Under the pieces are notes generated by a model. The model was not told the origin of the DNA. It did no database searches and saw only the letters and a program-made list of their open reading frames with translations. A stretch of 64,000 bases of DNA from JAIRVZ01 sp031553415. GTDB taxonomy: Bacteria > Bacteroidota > Bacteroidia > Bacteroidales > Azobacteroidaceae. Made by a program: the position numbers and the translations under genes. Positions 9,652 through 18,215 of this stretch are shown here, piece after piece. The stretch covers positions 9,410 to 73,409 of the forward strand of contig JAVBLO010000069.1 of the NCBI GenBank assembly GCA_031553415.1, written 5' to 3'. Every line of letters starts with the position of its first letter. Position 1 is the stretch's first letter.

Positions 9652-11934
9652 ATGGCAAAAATGACAAAAGAAGATGCTCTCTTGTATCATTCGCAAGGGA
9701 AGCCCGGAAAGATAGAGGTTATTCCAACCAAACCGTATAGTACTCAACGTGATCTGTCATTAGCATATTCTCCGGGAGTTGCGGAACCTTGCCTGGAAAT
9801 AGAAAAAAATCCTGAAACAGCTTACGATTACACTACAAAAGGTAATCTGGTTGCAGTTATATCAAACGGAACTGCGGTATTGGGACTTGGTGATATTGGC
9901 ACACTTGCAGGAAAACCCGTGATGGAGGGCAAGGGCTTGCTGTTCAAAATTTTTGCAGGTATTGATGTATTTGACATTGAAGTTGATGAAAAGGATCCTG
10001 GAAAGTTCATCCAGGCTGTTAAAGCTATTGCTCCTACTTTCGGTGGGATTAATCTGGAAGATATCAAAGCGCCTGAATGTTTCGAAATTGAAACCCGTCT
10101 GAAAAATGAATTGAATATTCCGGTAATGCATGATGATCAGCATGGAACAGCTATTATTTCTTCAGCCGGAATCCTTAACGCATTGGAATTAGCAGGAAAA
10201 AAAATCGAAGATATACGGATTGTTGTAAACGGTGCAGGGGCATCTGCGAATTCATGCACTAAATTGTATATTGCTTTAGGAGCGAAAAAAGAAAATATTG
10301 TGATGTGTGATAGTAAAGGAGTCGTTTCTGTTCGTCGTACAGACTTGAACGAATCTAAAAAATTCTTTGCTACAGAACGGAATGTCAATACATTGGCTGA
10401 GGCTGTTGCCGGAGCAGACGTATTTCTTGGATTATCAGTTGCCGACGTGCTAACTATTGATATGGTACGTTCAATGAATGCAAATCCTATTGTTTTTGCT
10501 TTAGCTAATCCTAATCCTGAAATTTCTTACGAAAATGCAAAAGCTTCCCGCGAAGATTTGATATTTGCAACCGGACGTTCGGATTATCCTAATCAAATCA
10601 ATAACGTATTGGGATTCCCTTATATATTCAGGGGCGCTTTGGATGTGAGGGCTACAACCATCAACGAAGAAATGAAATTGGCTGCAGTTAAAGCCATTGC
10701 ATCTTTGGTTAAGGAACCAGTGCCTGATGTGGTGAATGCTGCTTATGATTTAACCCGTTTATCATTTGGGAAGGATTATATAGTTCCCAAACCCCTCGAC
10801 CCACGTTTGTTAACCTGGGTGTCTATTGCAGTAGCAAAAGCGGCTATTGAATCTGGTGTTGCAAAGAAAATTATTACCGACTGGGATGATTATGCAGATA
10901 AATTGAGAGATTTGATGGGATACGATAATAAAATGATTCGTCAATTGACAGATATGGCGAAGCAGAATCCTAAACGTGTCGTATTTGCCGAAGGAAGTCA
11001 TGAGAATATGCTGAAGGCTGCTGTGACTGCGAAAGCAGAAGGAATTTGCCACCCTATTTTATTAGGTAATGATGAAAGGATTGAAAAATTAGCTGCTGAT
11101 TTACAATTGGATTTGGATGGTATTGAAATCGTTAATCTTCGTCATGACAGGGAAGATGAAAGAAGAACACGTTATGCAAAAATCCTTTCGGAAAAACGTG
11201 CTCGTGAAGGCGCTACTTTCGATGAGGCTAAAGATAAAATGTTTGAACGGAATTATTTTGGTATGATGATGGTTGAAACGGGGGATGCAGATGCTTTTAT
11301 CACAGGTGTTTATACTAAATATTCAAATACAATTAAAGTGGCTAAAGAAGTAATTGGAATACAAGAAGGGTATAAATATTTTGGTGCGATGCATATTGTC
11401 ACGGGAAAAAAAGGAACTTTCTTCCTTGCAGATACTCTCATAAATCGCCATCCTTCTACAGAAATTTTGATTGATGTAGCCCGTTTGACTCACCATGCTG
11501 TCTCATTTTTTGCCCATGATCCGGTTATGGCAATGCTTTCATATTCAAATTTCGGGGCTGATCAGGAAGGAAGCCCGGCCAGCGTGCATGAGGTCGTGCA
11601 TTACATGCATGATAACTACCCTGAAATTGTTATTGATGGAGAAATGCAGGTAAACTTCGCTTTAGATAAGAAACTGAGAGATAGCAAGTATCCATTCACA
11701 AAACTCTATGGAAAAGATGTGAATACTCTTATTTTTCCTAACTTAAGTTCTGCCAATACTGCTCAAAAATTATTACAGGAAATGGGCGTCGGGGAGACAA
11801 TTGGTCCAATTCAGATGGGATTGAATAAGCCCATTCACTTTACTGATATAGAGAGTTCTGTACGCGACATTGTACACATTACAACTGTAGCAGTTATTGA
11901 TGCTATAGTTCAGGATAAAGTAAATGTAACGTAA
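9652..11934 (+). CDS. maeB: NADP-dependent malic enzyme with C-terminal phosphotransacetylase domain
   Basis: The 760-residue protein has two domains. Residues 1 to about 425 are the malic enzyme, which oxidatively decarboxylates malate to pyruvate. Signs are SLAYSPGVAEPCLEI, GDIGTLAGKPVMEGKGLLFK, the metal-binding DDQHGTA and the Rossmann VNGAGASANSC. Residues from about 430 are a phosphate acetyltransferase-like domain (RVVFAEGSH, GADQEGSPASVHEVVHYMH). In MaeB-type enzymes that domain is thought to be regulatory, responding to acetyl-CoA, and not catalytic. Length fits the family. Cytoplasmic and probably monocistronic, it links C4 acids to pyruvate and NADPH supply. Confidence 0.95.
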   Translation: MAKMTKEDALLYHSQGKPGKIEVIPTKPYSTQRDLSLAYSPGVAEPCLEIEKNPETAYDYTTKGNLVAVISNGTAVLGLGDIGTLAGKPVMEGKGLLFKIFAGIDVFDIEVDEKDPGKFIQAVKAIAPTFGGINLEDIKAPECFEIETRLKNELNIPVMHDDQHGTAIISSAGILNALELAGKKIEDIRIVVNGAGASANSCTKLYIALGAKKENIVMCDSKGVVSVRRTDLNESKKFFATERNVNTLAEAVAGADVFLGLSVADVLTIDMVRSMNANPIVFALANPNPEISYENAKASREDLIFATGRSDYPNQINNVLGFPYIFRGALDVRATTINEEMKLAAVKAIASLVKEPVPDVVNAAYDLTRLSFGKDYIVPKPLDPRLLTWVSIAVAKAAIESGVAKKIITDWDDYADKLRDLMGYDNKMIRQLTDMAKQNPKRVVFAEGSHENMLKAAVTAKAEGICHPILLGNDERIEKLAADLQLDLDGIEIVNLRHDREDERRTRYAKILSEKRAREGATFDEAKDKMFERNYFGMMMVETGDADAFITGVYTKYSNTIKVAKEVIGIQEGYKYFGAMHIVTGKKGTFFLADTLINRHPSTEILIDVARLTHHAVSFFAHDPVMAMLSYSNFGADQEGSPASVHEVVHYMHDNYPEIVIDGEMQVNFALDKKLRDSKYPFTKLYGKDVNTLIFPNLSSANTAQKLLQEMGVGETIGPIQMGLNKPIHFTDIESSVRDIVHITTVAVIDAIVQDKVNVT

Positions 11935-11952
11935 GCATCCGGTGAAGTCTGT

Positions 11953-12366
11953 TTGCTAATTTTGGAGTTGATTTTTTACCGTTTCAACCTGTTTGTCACC
12001 AATGCATCTGAAAAACAAATACACATGGAAAAAGTATATGTTGTTTATAAATTACGTTGGCAGGTGGAACTGATATTCAAACATTGGAAATCTATTTTCG
12101 GGATAACAAAAACCGGCAGCAAAATGAAGAAAGCCCGTCTGTTATTCCTGCTTTATATCAAATTGCTGTTGGTAACGATTAATCTTCAAATCATTTACAA
12201 GCTACAGCAATCCTTGTGCAAGGGAGTGCAAAAAAGGATCGTCAATGGAGGAGTTGTGAAAATTCAGGTATTGAGCCTTTGCAAATCATTGAAGACGCTT
12301 CATTATTTTTCCGGCAAACTGTTTGATTCCATACAAAGAGGAACAATCTATCTGTTTCTACATTGA
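11953..12366 (+). pseudogene. IS4-type transposase C-terminal remnant
   Basis: Starting near 11970 (RFNLFVTNASEK) the translation matches the C-terminal part of IS4-family transposases, including the Y-(2)-R-(3)-E-(6)-K signature in YKLRWQVELIFKHWK with its catalytic Glu. The N-terminal half with the two catalytic Asp residues is absent, and no terminal inverted repeats are recognisable. It runs directly into the reading frame of a truncated integrase on the other strand near 12366, so it marks an old insertion with later deletion. Confidence 0.7.
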
Positions 12367-12535
12367 CATCAAACAAAGTATCACAAGGCTTTAATGTCTT
12401 ATTACTTTTGTCAAAATATTTTTCATGAATTTTGAACGTATTATATCTAAAAACTTTACCTTTGTAATTGCATTGGATTACAATATTTCCTTTGTAGTAA
12501 TTCAAATCAACTAAGTTGTTTTTTAACGTTGCCAT
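12360..12535 (-). pseudogene. Tyrosine recombinase (integrase) N-terminal remnant
   Basis: Read leftwards from the ATG at 12535, about 55 codons resemble the arm-type DNA-binding domain of Bacteroidota phage or conjugative-element integrases (MATLKNNLVDLNYYKGNIVIQ, then KIHEKYFDKSNKTLK). The core-binding and catalytic domains are missing: similarity stops where the IS4 fragment begins. The frame happens to stay open to 12242, but that part is the complement of the transposase remnant. Both fragments look like debris of one mobile element. Confidence 0.5.
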
Positions 12536-12688
12536 ATTTCTCTCTGTAAAATTACAAAATAAATTGATACGAGGAAATGTTAGAAATGATTAGTTGATAT
12601 TAAATAAATTGTATTATATTATAATGGTTATCAAATATTTACAATGACTGCTTTGAGATTGATTGATGTGGAGAAATGTCAGGCAACA

Positions 12689-12734
12689 TGTGTGGTAAAT
12701 ACTGGTACCCCGGCGGATAAAAGGCAGCCACACA
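12689..12734 (+). promoter_or_regulatory. Candidate antiterminator stem of a leader RNA (riboswitch-like)
   Basis: TGTGTGG at 12689-12695 is perfectly complementary to CCACACA at 12728-12734. That right arm lies inside the terminator stem 12723-12748, so the two folds exclude each other. Between the arms a small hairpin can form (CTGG/CCGG around a TACC loop). The arrangement precedes the DUF3256-dihydroorotase pair and is typical of attenuators and riboswitches. I do not recognise the aptamer class. The rest of the gap 12536-12789 shows only AT-rich DNA. Confidence 0.45.
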
Positions 12735-12754
12735 ATCATGTGGTTGCCTTTTTT
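12723..12754 (+). terminator. Intrinsic terminator in the DUF3256-pyrC leader
   Basis: GGCAGCCACA (12723-12732) pairs with TGTGGTTGCC (12739-12748) over 10 bases with one G-U pair, a 6-base loop and a run of six T. It lies 36 bases before the DUF3256 start, so transcription from upstream must read through it. This fits an attenuator better than the end of a gene, since no complete + strand gene lies just upstream. Confidence 0.8.
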
Positions 12755-12789
12755 CGTATTTTATAAATCTTTTATCAGGTATTTGGCAA

Positions 12790-13416
12790 ATGAAAAAAAT
12801 TGCATTATTCTTTTTCTCTTTAGTGGGTATCTGTTGTTATCCTCAAAAAATGTCGACCGTTTTCGGAAATATGCCGAAAGATTTAATCTTGTTGGTTGAT
12901 TCAACCCAACGGCAGGATTTAATGGATTTATATATCAATAAAGTTTCTGATAATATCAATGATAAATTGAATGGTAAGGTAACTTTGGCTTCTTTTAATG
13001 AGGATTTTATAGAGTTGCGTTCAGGAAATTTTTCCATGCAGGTTGCATTGTTGAAGTTGGTAAATGATTCTAAAATCGTATGCCTGATTCAAACCGTTTG
13101 TGCTCCTGTTTGTGATAGCAAGCTGAGTTTCTATACTTCCGATTGGAAGCCTTTACTCACATCCGATTTTATTCAATTGACAGATGTATCCTGGTTTATA
13201 AAGGACAATACAGATAAAAACAGCGAGGATTTTATCAATGCATCCAAATCTTTGGATATGGATTTAATACAATATAGCTTTAATCCTGAAAAACTAGAAT
13301 TGACACAGGCATACACAACTCCCCAATATTTGAGTAAGGAAGATAAAGACGCAATTAATCCTTTCCTGAAACCGGAGCCTAAAGTATTTACCTGGAAAAA
13401 AATGGAATTCAAATAA
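12790..13416 (+). CDS. DUF3256 family protein, exported
   Basis: The 208-residue protein begins with a signal peptide (MKKIALFFFSLVGICCYP) and is probably periplasmic or outer-membrane associated. The mature part (MSTVFGNMPKDLILLVDSTQRQDLMDLY) matches the DUF3256 family of Bacteroidales, whose function is not known. The gene lies 18 bases before dihydroorotase on the same strand. As I recall, such proteins often neighbour pyrC in this order, which suggests an operon held together by expression and not by a shared reaction. A terminator-type leader lies just upstream. Confidence 0.8.
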   Translation: MKKIALFFFSLVGICCYPQKMSTVFGNMPKDLILLVDSTQRQDLMDLYINKVSDNINDKLNGKVTLASFNEDFIELRSGNFSMQVALLKLVNDSKIVCLIQTVCAPVCDSKLSFYTSDWKPLLTSDFIQLTDVSWFIKDNTDKNSEDFINASKSLDMDLIQYSFNPEKLELTQAYTTPQYLSKEDKDAINPFLKPEPKVFTWKKMEFK

Positions 13417-13434
13417 ATTTCTAAAGTTACAGGC

Positions 13435-14769
13435 ATGAAATTGATAAAGAATGCAACCATTGTTAATGAAGGAAAAATATTCGTTGCTTCCATTTTGATT
13501 GAAAATGACAGGATTGCTGAGATTTACAGCTATGATGTTCCTTCAGAAATTGCAGAAAAAGCTGAAATTATTCCGGCTGAAGGGTTGTGGTTATTACCCG
13601 GAGTTATTGACGACCAGGTACATTTCCGTGAACCAGGATTAACGCACAAAGGTGATATTCACAGTGAATCTCGCGCTGCAGTTGCGGGTGGTGTAACCAC
13701 TTTTATGGATATGCCCAATACCAATCCTCAAACAACTACAATTGATGCCCTGAACTGGAAATTTGACAGGGCTGCTGAAACTTCTTTGGCAAACTATTCC
13801 TTTTTTATTGGTGCAACTAATGACAATCTGGCTGAACTCAAAAAAGAAGGAGCTAGGCGTGCGGCCGCGGTTAAAGTATTTATGGGTTCATCTACCGGCA
13901 ATATGTTGGTGGATAATGTATCTTCTTTAGAGAAAATATTTTCTGAAGTGGATATGTTGATAGCTACTCATTGTGAAAGCGAAACGATCATCAAACAAAA
14001 TATAGCTCATTATACATCTCAATTCAGTGAAGATTTGGATATTTCATTTCATTCCAAAATCCGAAGTGCTGAAGCATGTTATGCATCTTCTTCCGAAGCT
14101 GTGAGATTGGCAACTAAGCACAATAGCCGTTTGCATCTTTTCCATTTATCCACAGCCAAAGAAATGACTTTGCTGGAAAACAAAGCTTTGAAGGATAAAA
14201 AAATAACAGGAGAAGTTTGTGTGCATCATCTTTGGTTTACGGATGAGGATTATCCCAAATATGGAAATCTGATAAAATGGAATCCTTCAATAAAGACAAA
14301 AGAGGACAGGGATACTTTAAGAAAATCTTTGATTGAAGGCCGTTTGGACGTTGTTGCAACCGACCATGCACCTCATACATTGGCAGAAAAGCAAGGTTCA
14401 TGTTTGAAAGCTGCTTCCGGCGGGCCAATGGTGCAACATTCTCTGGTTGCCATGTTGGAAATGAGCCGGCAAGGTTTATGGACTCCGCAAATGGTGGTGG
14501 AGAAAATGTGCCACGCTCCGGCAGATTTGTTCCGGATTAAAGATCGTGGTTATATCAGGAAGGGATATTATGCCGATTTGGTATTGGTAGACCCAAATCA
14601 TTCCTGGACAGTATCCCCGGAAAATATTTTATACAAATGTGGATGGTCTCCCATGGAAGAACAAGTATTTTCTCATTCAGTTGCCAAAACATTCGTGAAT
14701 GGCACACTGGTTTATGATAATGGAATAATTGATGAAAGTGTAAGGGGACAAGAAGTTAAAATAAATTAG
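13435..14769 (+). CDS. pyrC: Dihydroorotase
   Basis: The 444-residue amidohydrolase closes N-carbamoyl-aspartate to dihydroorotate in pyrimidine synthesis. The carboxylated Lys147 (AAVKVFMGSS), His179 (ATHCESE), His237 (LHLFHLST) and Asp310 (VATDHAPHT) are present. The first metal motif, usually HxH, reads Gln61-Val-His63 (IDDQVHFREPG), so one ligand is replaced. I recall QxH in Bacteroidales homologues too, so the enzyme is probably active. Length fits type I (PyrC/AllB-like) dihydroorotases. It ends 11 bases before the convergent flavodiiron gene. Confidence 0.92.
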   Translation: MKLIKNATIVNEGKIFVASILIENDRIAEIYSYDVPSEIAEKAEIIPAEGLWLLPGVIDDQVHFREPGLTHKGDIHSESRAAVAGGVTTFMDMPNTNPQTTTIDALNWKFDRAAETSLANYSFFIGATNDNLAELKKEGARRAAAVKVFMGSSTGNMLVDNVSSLEKIFSEVDMLIATHCESETIIKQNIAHYTSQFSEDLDISFHSKIRSAEACYASSSEAVRLATKHNSRLHLFHLSTAKEMTLLENKALKDKKITGEVCVHHLWFTDEDYPKYGNLIKWNPSIKTKEDRDTLRKSLIEGRLDVVATDHAPHTLAEKQGSCLKAASGGPMVQHSLVAMLEMSRQGLWTPQMVVEKMCHAPADLFRIKDRGYIRKGYYADLVLVDPNHSWTVSPENILYKCGWSPMEEQVFSHSVAKTFVNGTLVYDNGIIDESVRGQEVKIN

Positions 14770-14780
14770 CTTCAAACAGA

Positions 14781-15968
14781 TTAGATTTTCCCCGCCATTG
14801 CCTGCGCCAATTCTATAGCAGCCTCATACGATTTTTGATCCATGCTTTGTTTCATTTCCGCAGGGGCTCCAACTACTTCCCAACCGGAAGTTTCTGCAAA
14901 TGCAGCCAACCTTTTTACAGCTGCTCCTGCCCAGGTGAATGAACCGAAATATCCAAAATATCGGCCTTTGATTTCACGTCCAGCCAATTTATTCAATAGT
15001 GCATCCATTTCGGGATACAATTGGTTATTGTAAGTTGGGCAACCAACGATTAATCCTTTGTATTTGAAAACGTCCCGTATGATATTGGAGTGTGGAGAAA
15101 ATGACACATCATGCACTACAATATCCCGGATTCCTTGTGCTGTCAATTCTGTAGCAATTACTTCGGCCATTTGCGCTGTGTGTCCGTACATGCTTCCATA
15201 GGCAATTACAATGCCCGAATCTGCTTCATATTTACTTAGTTTATCGTACAAAGCTATGACTTTGGAAATATTCTCCTTTTCTGTCCAGACAGGTCCGTGA
15301 GTAGAACAAATCGTGGATATTTCGATGCCGGATAGTTTGGCAATTGCTTTTTGTACTGGAGAACCGAATTTTCCTACAATATTGGAATAATAACGAATCA
15401 TTTCATCCCAATATTTTTCAGGACGGAGTTGTGTATCAGTGATGCCACCATCTAAAGCTCCAAAAGAGCCGAAAGCATCTCCTGAGAAAAGTGTTTTATC
15501 TGTAATATCATAAGTAGCCATTGTTTCAGGCCAATGTACCATCGGAATCAAGTGGAACTGTAATTTATGTTTCCCTAAACTAAGTTCTTCTCCATCACTG
15601 ATAACTTTCAGATTGTTATCAATGCCATAATATCCTTTTACCATTTCAAGTGTACGGGCATTTCCAATAATTTCAATGTCAGGATATTTGGTTTTTAATA
15701 AAGATAATGAACCTGAATGGTCAGGTTCCATGTGGTTAATAACCAGGTAATCTAATGGTTGGCCGTTTAAAGCGCTTTCTAATTTGGAGAAAAGAATATC
15801 AGAATAGCAGATGTCGACGGTATCAAATAAAACTGCTTTTTCATCTTTAAGAAGATAAGAGTTATAAGAAACGCCTTGTGGTAGTGGCCAAAGATTTTCA
15901 AACAAATGTTTAGTCCTGTCATTTACACCTACATAAAACAAATCTTTTTTTATTTCAATAGCTTTCAT
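14781..15968 (-). CDS. FprA family A-type flavoprotein (flavodiiron protein)
   Basis: The 395-residue protein has an N-terminal metallo-beta-lactamase-like diiron domain and a C-terminal flavodoxin domain. Diiron ligands His79, Glu81, Asp83 and His84 (NHMEPDHSG), His146 (MVHWPETM), Asp165 (SGDAFGSFG) and His225 (CSTHGPVW) are all present. The FMN loop is GSMYGHTAQMAE at about residues 259-270. The family reduces oxygen to water, or nitric oxide to nitrous oxide, protecting anaerobes. No rubredoxin gene is adjacent, so the electron donor is encoded elsewhere. Which substrate is preferred cannot be told from the sequence. Confidence 0.93.
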   Translation of the reverse strand: MKAIEIKKDLFYVGVNDRTKHLFENLWPLPQGVSYNSYLLKDEKAVLFDTVDICYSDILFSKLESALNGQPLDYLVINHMEPDHSGSLSLLKTKYPDIEIIGNARTLEMVKGYYGIDNNLKVISDGEELSLGKHKLQFHLIPMVHWPETMATYDITDKTLFSGDAFGSFGALDGGITDTQLRPEKYWDEMIRYYSNIVGKFGSPVQKAIAKLSGIEISTICSTHGPVWTEKENISKVIALYDKLSKYEADSGIVIAYGSMYGHTAQMAEVIATELTAQGIRDIVVHDVSFSPHSNIIRDVFKYKGLIVGCPTYNNQLYPEMDALLNKLAGREIKGRYFGYFGSFTWAGAAVKRLAAFAETSGWEVVGAPAEMKQSMDQKSYEAAIELAQAMAGKI

Positions 15969-16029
15969 TTTTAATTAATGTTTGTTTCGATTAGGGAACG
16001 ACTTGAATGTTTTTGGCAAAACGGAATCT

Positions 16030-16157
16030 GGCGTAAGCGTTCGGCGTAGTCTGTGACTACGTCGCTTATAGAAGCAAAGCTTCGCTTTGCATGATTGCAA
16101 GTCAGAGACTTGCTTTTAGCAACGACGTAGTCACAGACTACGCCGAACGCTTACGCC
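16030..16157. repeat. Nested palindromic intergenic element, 128 bp
   Basis: Perfect 35-base arms (16030-16064 and 16123-16157) frame a centre with two more hairpins: GCAAAGC/GCTTTGC at about 16073-16089 and GCAAGTC/GACTTGC at about 16097-16114. Each outer arm is itself palindromic (CGTAGTC/GACTACG). The element is much more GC-rich than its surroundings. It lies between the divergent-from-nothing flavodiiron and lgt genes, both on the minus strand. It looks like a REP or MITE-like mobile repeat. A terminator role for lgt transcripts is possible, but there is no T-run. Confidence 0.75.
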
Positions 16158-16211
16158 GATAACGCTTACAATTGCATCATTGCAAAAAAACAGTTCAAAT
16201 AGAGCCCTATT

Positions 16212-17054
16212 TTATTTATTTTTTACTTTTTCGGTTGATTTGGGATTTTTCAATGCTTTATAAACAAACCAGATTCCTGCCAGAATGAATGGAATACTCA
16301 GAAGTTGCCCCATGTTGAATAGCCAGTTTGCTTCAAAATCTTCTTGCACGTTTTTAAAAAACTCAATAACGAAACGAGAAAAGAAAATTCCTATGAAGAA
16401 AACTCCAAAAATCAATCCTTGTCGTTTGACAGCATCCTTTTTCCAGTAAAGCCACATACAGACAAGCCCGGTTATTATGTAACAAACTGCTTCATAAATT
16501 TGGGTCGGGTGACAAGGTAAACTGTTAATAGGAGGTAAATACCATTCTTTGGAATTATAAAAATTAAATCCCCATGGCATAGTTGTCGGATGACCGTAAA
16601 TTTCGGAGTTCATCAGATTGGCAAAACGAATCAATGCAGCTACAAAACCTACCGGAACAACCAAACGATCTAATGTCCATAACATGTTTTTGTGGGTTAC
16701 CTTTTTAGAATAAATATAAATGGCAATCAGTATACCCAAAGTTCCACCATGACTGGCTAAGCCGCCTTTCCAAATTTTTAATATTTCAACCGGATTAGCT
16801 AAATAATATCCCGGATCATAGAACAAACAATGTCCAAGTCTGGCGCCGACAACAGTTCCGATAAAAACATAAATAAACAATTTGTCTAACCAGTCATTGT
16901 TTAATTTTTCGTGTTTCCATATTTTGGAAACAATCCATAGCCCGATGATGAAGCCAAAAGCGAATGCCAATCCATACCAGCGTACTTCCCAATCTATACC
17001 CGGTATCGTAAATGCTACCGGATCGGCTTTCCAATCGATGAAAGATAAAATCAT
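16212..17054 (-). CDS. lgt: Prolipoprotein diacylglyceryl transferase
   Basis: The 280-residue inner-membrane enzyme transfers diacylglycerol from phosphatidylglycerol to the lipobox cysteine of prolipoproteins. Seven or so membrane spans are visible. Conserved segments include GARLGHCLFYDPGYY, GGLASHGGTLG with the catalytic-loop His, RFANLMNSEIYGHPT and CHPTQIYEA. It ends in a Lys-rich tail. The gene sits 3 bases after ddh on the same strand and is probably co-transcribed with it. The window encodes at least two of its likely substrates (the Wza-like protein and the lipoprotein at 63385). Confidence 0.93.
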   Translation of the reverse strand: MILSFIDWKADPVAFTIPGIDWEVRWYGLAFAFGFIIGLWIVSKIWKHEKLNNDWLDKLFIYVFIGTVVGARLGHCLFYDPGYYLANPVEILKIWKGGLASHGGTLGILIAIYIYSKKVTHKNMLWTLDRLVVPVGFVAALIRFANLMNSEIYGHPTTMPWGFNFYNSKEWYLPPINSLPCHPTQIYEAVCYIITGLVCMWLYWKKDAVKRQGLIFGVFFIGIFFSRFVIEFFKNVQEDFEANWLFNMGQLLSIPFILAGIWFVYKALKNPKSTEKVKNK

Positions 17055-17057
17055 GTT

Positions 17058-17954
17058 TTAAACCAGTTTTTTGATTAATTCTTCTTTGTCTCCGTAAATC
17101 ATATCAATAACAGGAACCTCAATCATTGTGTAAGCTCCCGGTTGCTGTTTGAAACTTGCACGTGCTACAGCTACCAAAACCTGCGCGGTAAGTGCCGGAT
17201 TATTGATGCGCATATTGAAATCAAGCATTTGGTTGTGTGTTTTGCCGGAAACTCCTTTGCGTACCAGATTGACACCATGTCCCATATCAATCAGGTTATC
17301 CACACAATCAACTTGTTCAACATGTGTTTCGTCATGCGCAAAATAATCATCAGCTTTGATTGCTGCGGCTACTTTATTAAAGTCATAACCTTCTTTGACT
17401 TCAATATAAACCATCCGGCGGTGAATGCCTGTTCCTATCGGTATAGTCATTGAAAGCGCAGCTTTTACTCCCTCGATTGCTTTCACGGCAACAGTATGTC
17501 CCATGCTCATTCCCGGGCCGAAGTTAGTGTATGTGATTCCTTTGGGGACTATGGCTTCCATCAGGGCGCGTACGACGGAATCACTTCCCGGATCCCATCC
17601 GGCAGAAATTATGGAAACAGTCTTGCTGGCTTTAGCCGCTTTATCCAATTTACGACGAAGATCGACTATTCCTCCATGAATGTCAAAACTATCAACAGTA
17701 TTTATTCCTGATGCTAAAATTTCCCTGGCATATTTTTCCACGCTCCGGGTTGGGGTACATAAAACGGCAACATGTACATCATTTAATTTTTTGATGTCAT
17801 CCACAACTTCCAAATGTGCAATTTCTGCCAGCTTTTCAGCAGGATTTCTACGTACAACTCCTGCAACTTCAAAATCCGGTGCCGCCTCTAACGCTTCTAA
17901 AACATACTTACCAATGTTTCCATAACCAACAATGGCTGCTCTAAACTTTTTCAT
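17058..17954 (-). CDS. ddh: Meso-diaminopimelate D-dehydrogenase
   Basis: The 298-residue NADPH-dependent enzyme makes meso-diaminopimelate from tetrahydrodipicolinate in one step, serving lysine and peptidoglycan synthesis. The Rossmann start (FRAAIVGYGNIGKYVLEAL), VVRRN, DSFDIHGGIVDLR and SAGWDPGSDSVVRALMEAI are family signatures. THNQMLDFNMRINNPALTAQVLVAVARA is near the C-terminus. Length is typical. Start is supported by a promoter box 37 bases upstream. It is the first gene of a two-gene unit with lgt. Confidence 0.94.
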   Translation of the reverse strand: MKKFRAAIVGYGNIGKYVLEALEAAPDFEVAGVVRRNPAEKLAEIAHLEVVDDIKKLNDVHVAVLCTPTRSVEKYAREILASGINTVDSFDIHGGIVDLRRKLDKAAKASKTVSIISAGWDPGSDSVVRALMEAIVPKGITYTNFGPGMSMGHTVAVKAIEGVKAALSMTIPIGTGIHRRMVYIEVKEGYDFNKVAAAIKADDYFAHDETHVEQVDCVDNLIDMGHGVNLVRKGVSGKTHNQMLDFNMRINNPALTAQVLVAVARASFKQQPGAYTMIEVPVIDMIYGDKEELIKKLV

Positions 17955-17991
17955 ATATGCTAAAATTTTCTACCTGTAAAACTAAAGACTA

Positions 17992-17999
17992 CAAAAGTA
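17992..17999 (-). promoter_or_regulatory. -7 promoter box for ddh-lgt
   Basis: The minus strand reads TACTTTTG, an exact TAnnTTTG match, giving a leader of about 30 bases. In the rest of the gap 17955-18215 I see only a short tandem repeat (CCTGATAAT twice at 18081-18098), and no gene. Confidence 0.45.
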
Positions 18000-18215
18000 A
18001 TCTTTTTGACTCAAAAATGTCTACTCGGAATAAAAAATAGTTATGGTTTGTCTTGATTTAACCTCATGTATGGTAAAATTCCTGATAATCCTGATAATCC
18101 TGTCTGAAAATCTGGCAATATATTTGCTCAAATGATATAAAACTAATGTTTACAAAAGGACAGTTCTTTTTGTAACTTATTGATATTAAAATCAATAAAA
18201 CAATATATAATCATT

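Noticed and set aside
9652..11934. Malic enzyme fused to phosphotransacetylase as a novel fusion
   Set aside because: This two-domain layout is the normal MaeB form in many bacteria.
12242..12535. A complete 97-residue minus-strand protein
   Set aside because: Only the first 55 or so codons resemble an integrase; the rest is the complement of the IS4 remnant.
12644..12766. A 40-codon frame across the DUF3256-pyrC leader as a possible leader peptide
   Set aside because: It runs straight through the terminator, has no bias toward any amino acid linked to pyrimidine synthesis and no promoter spacing to support it.
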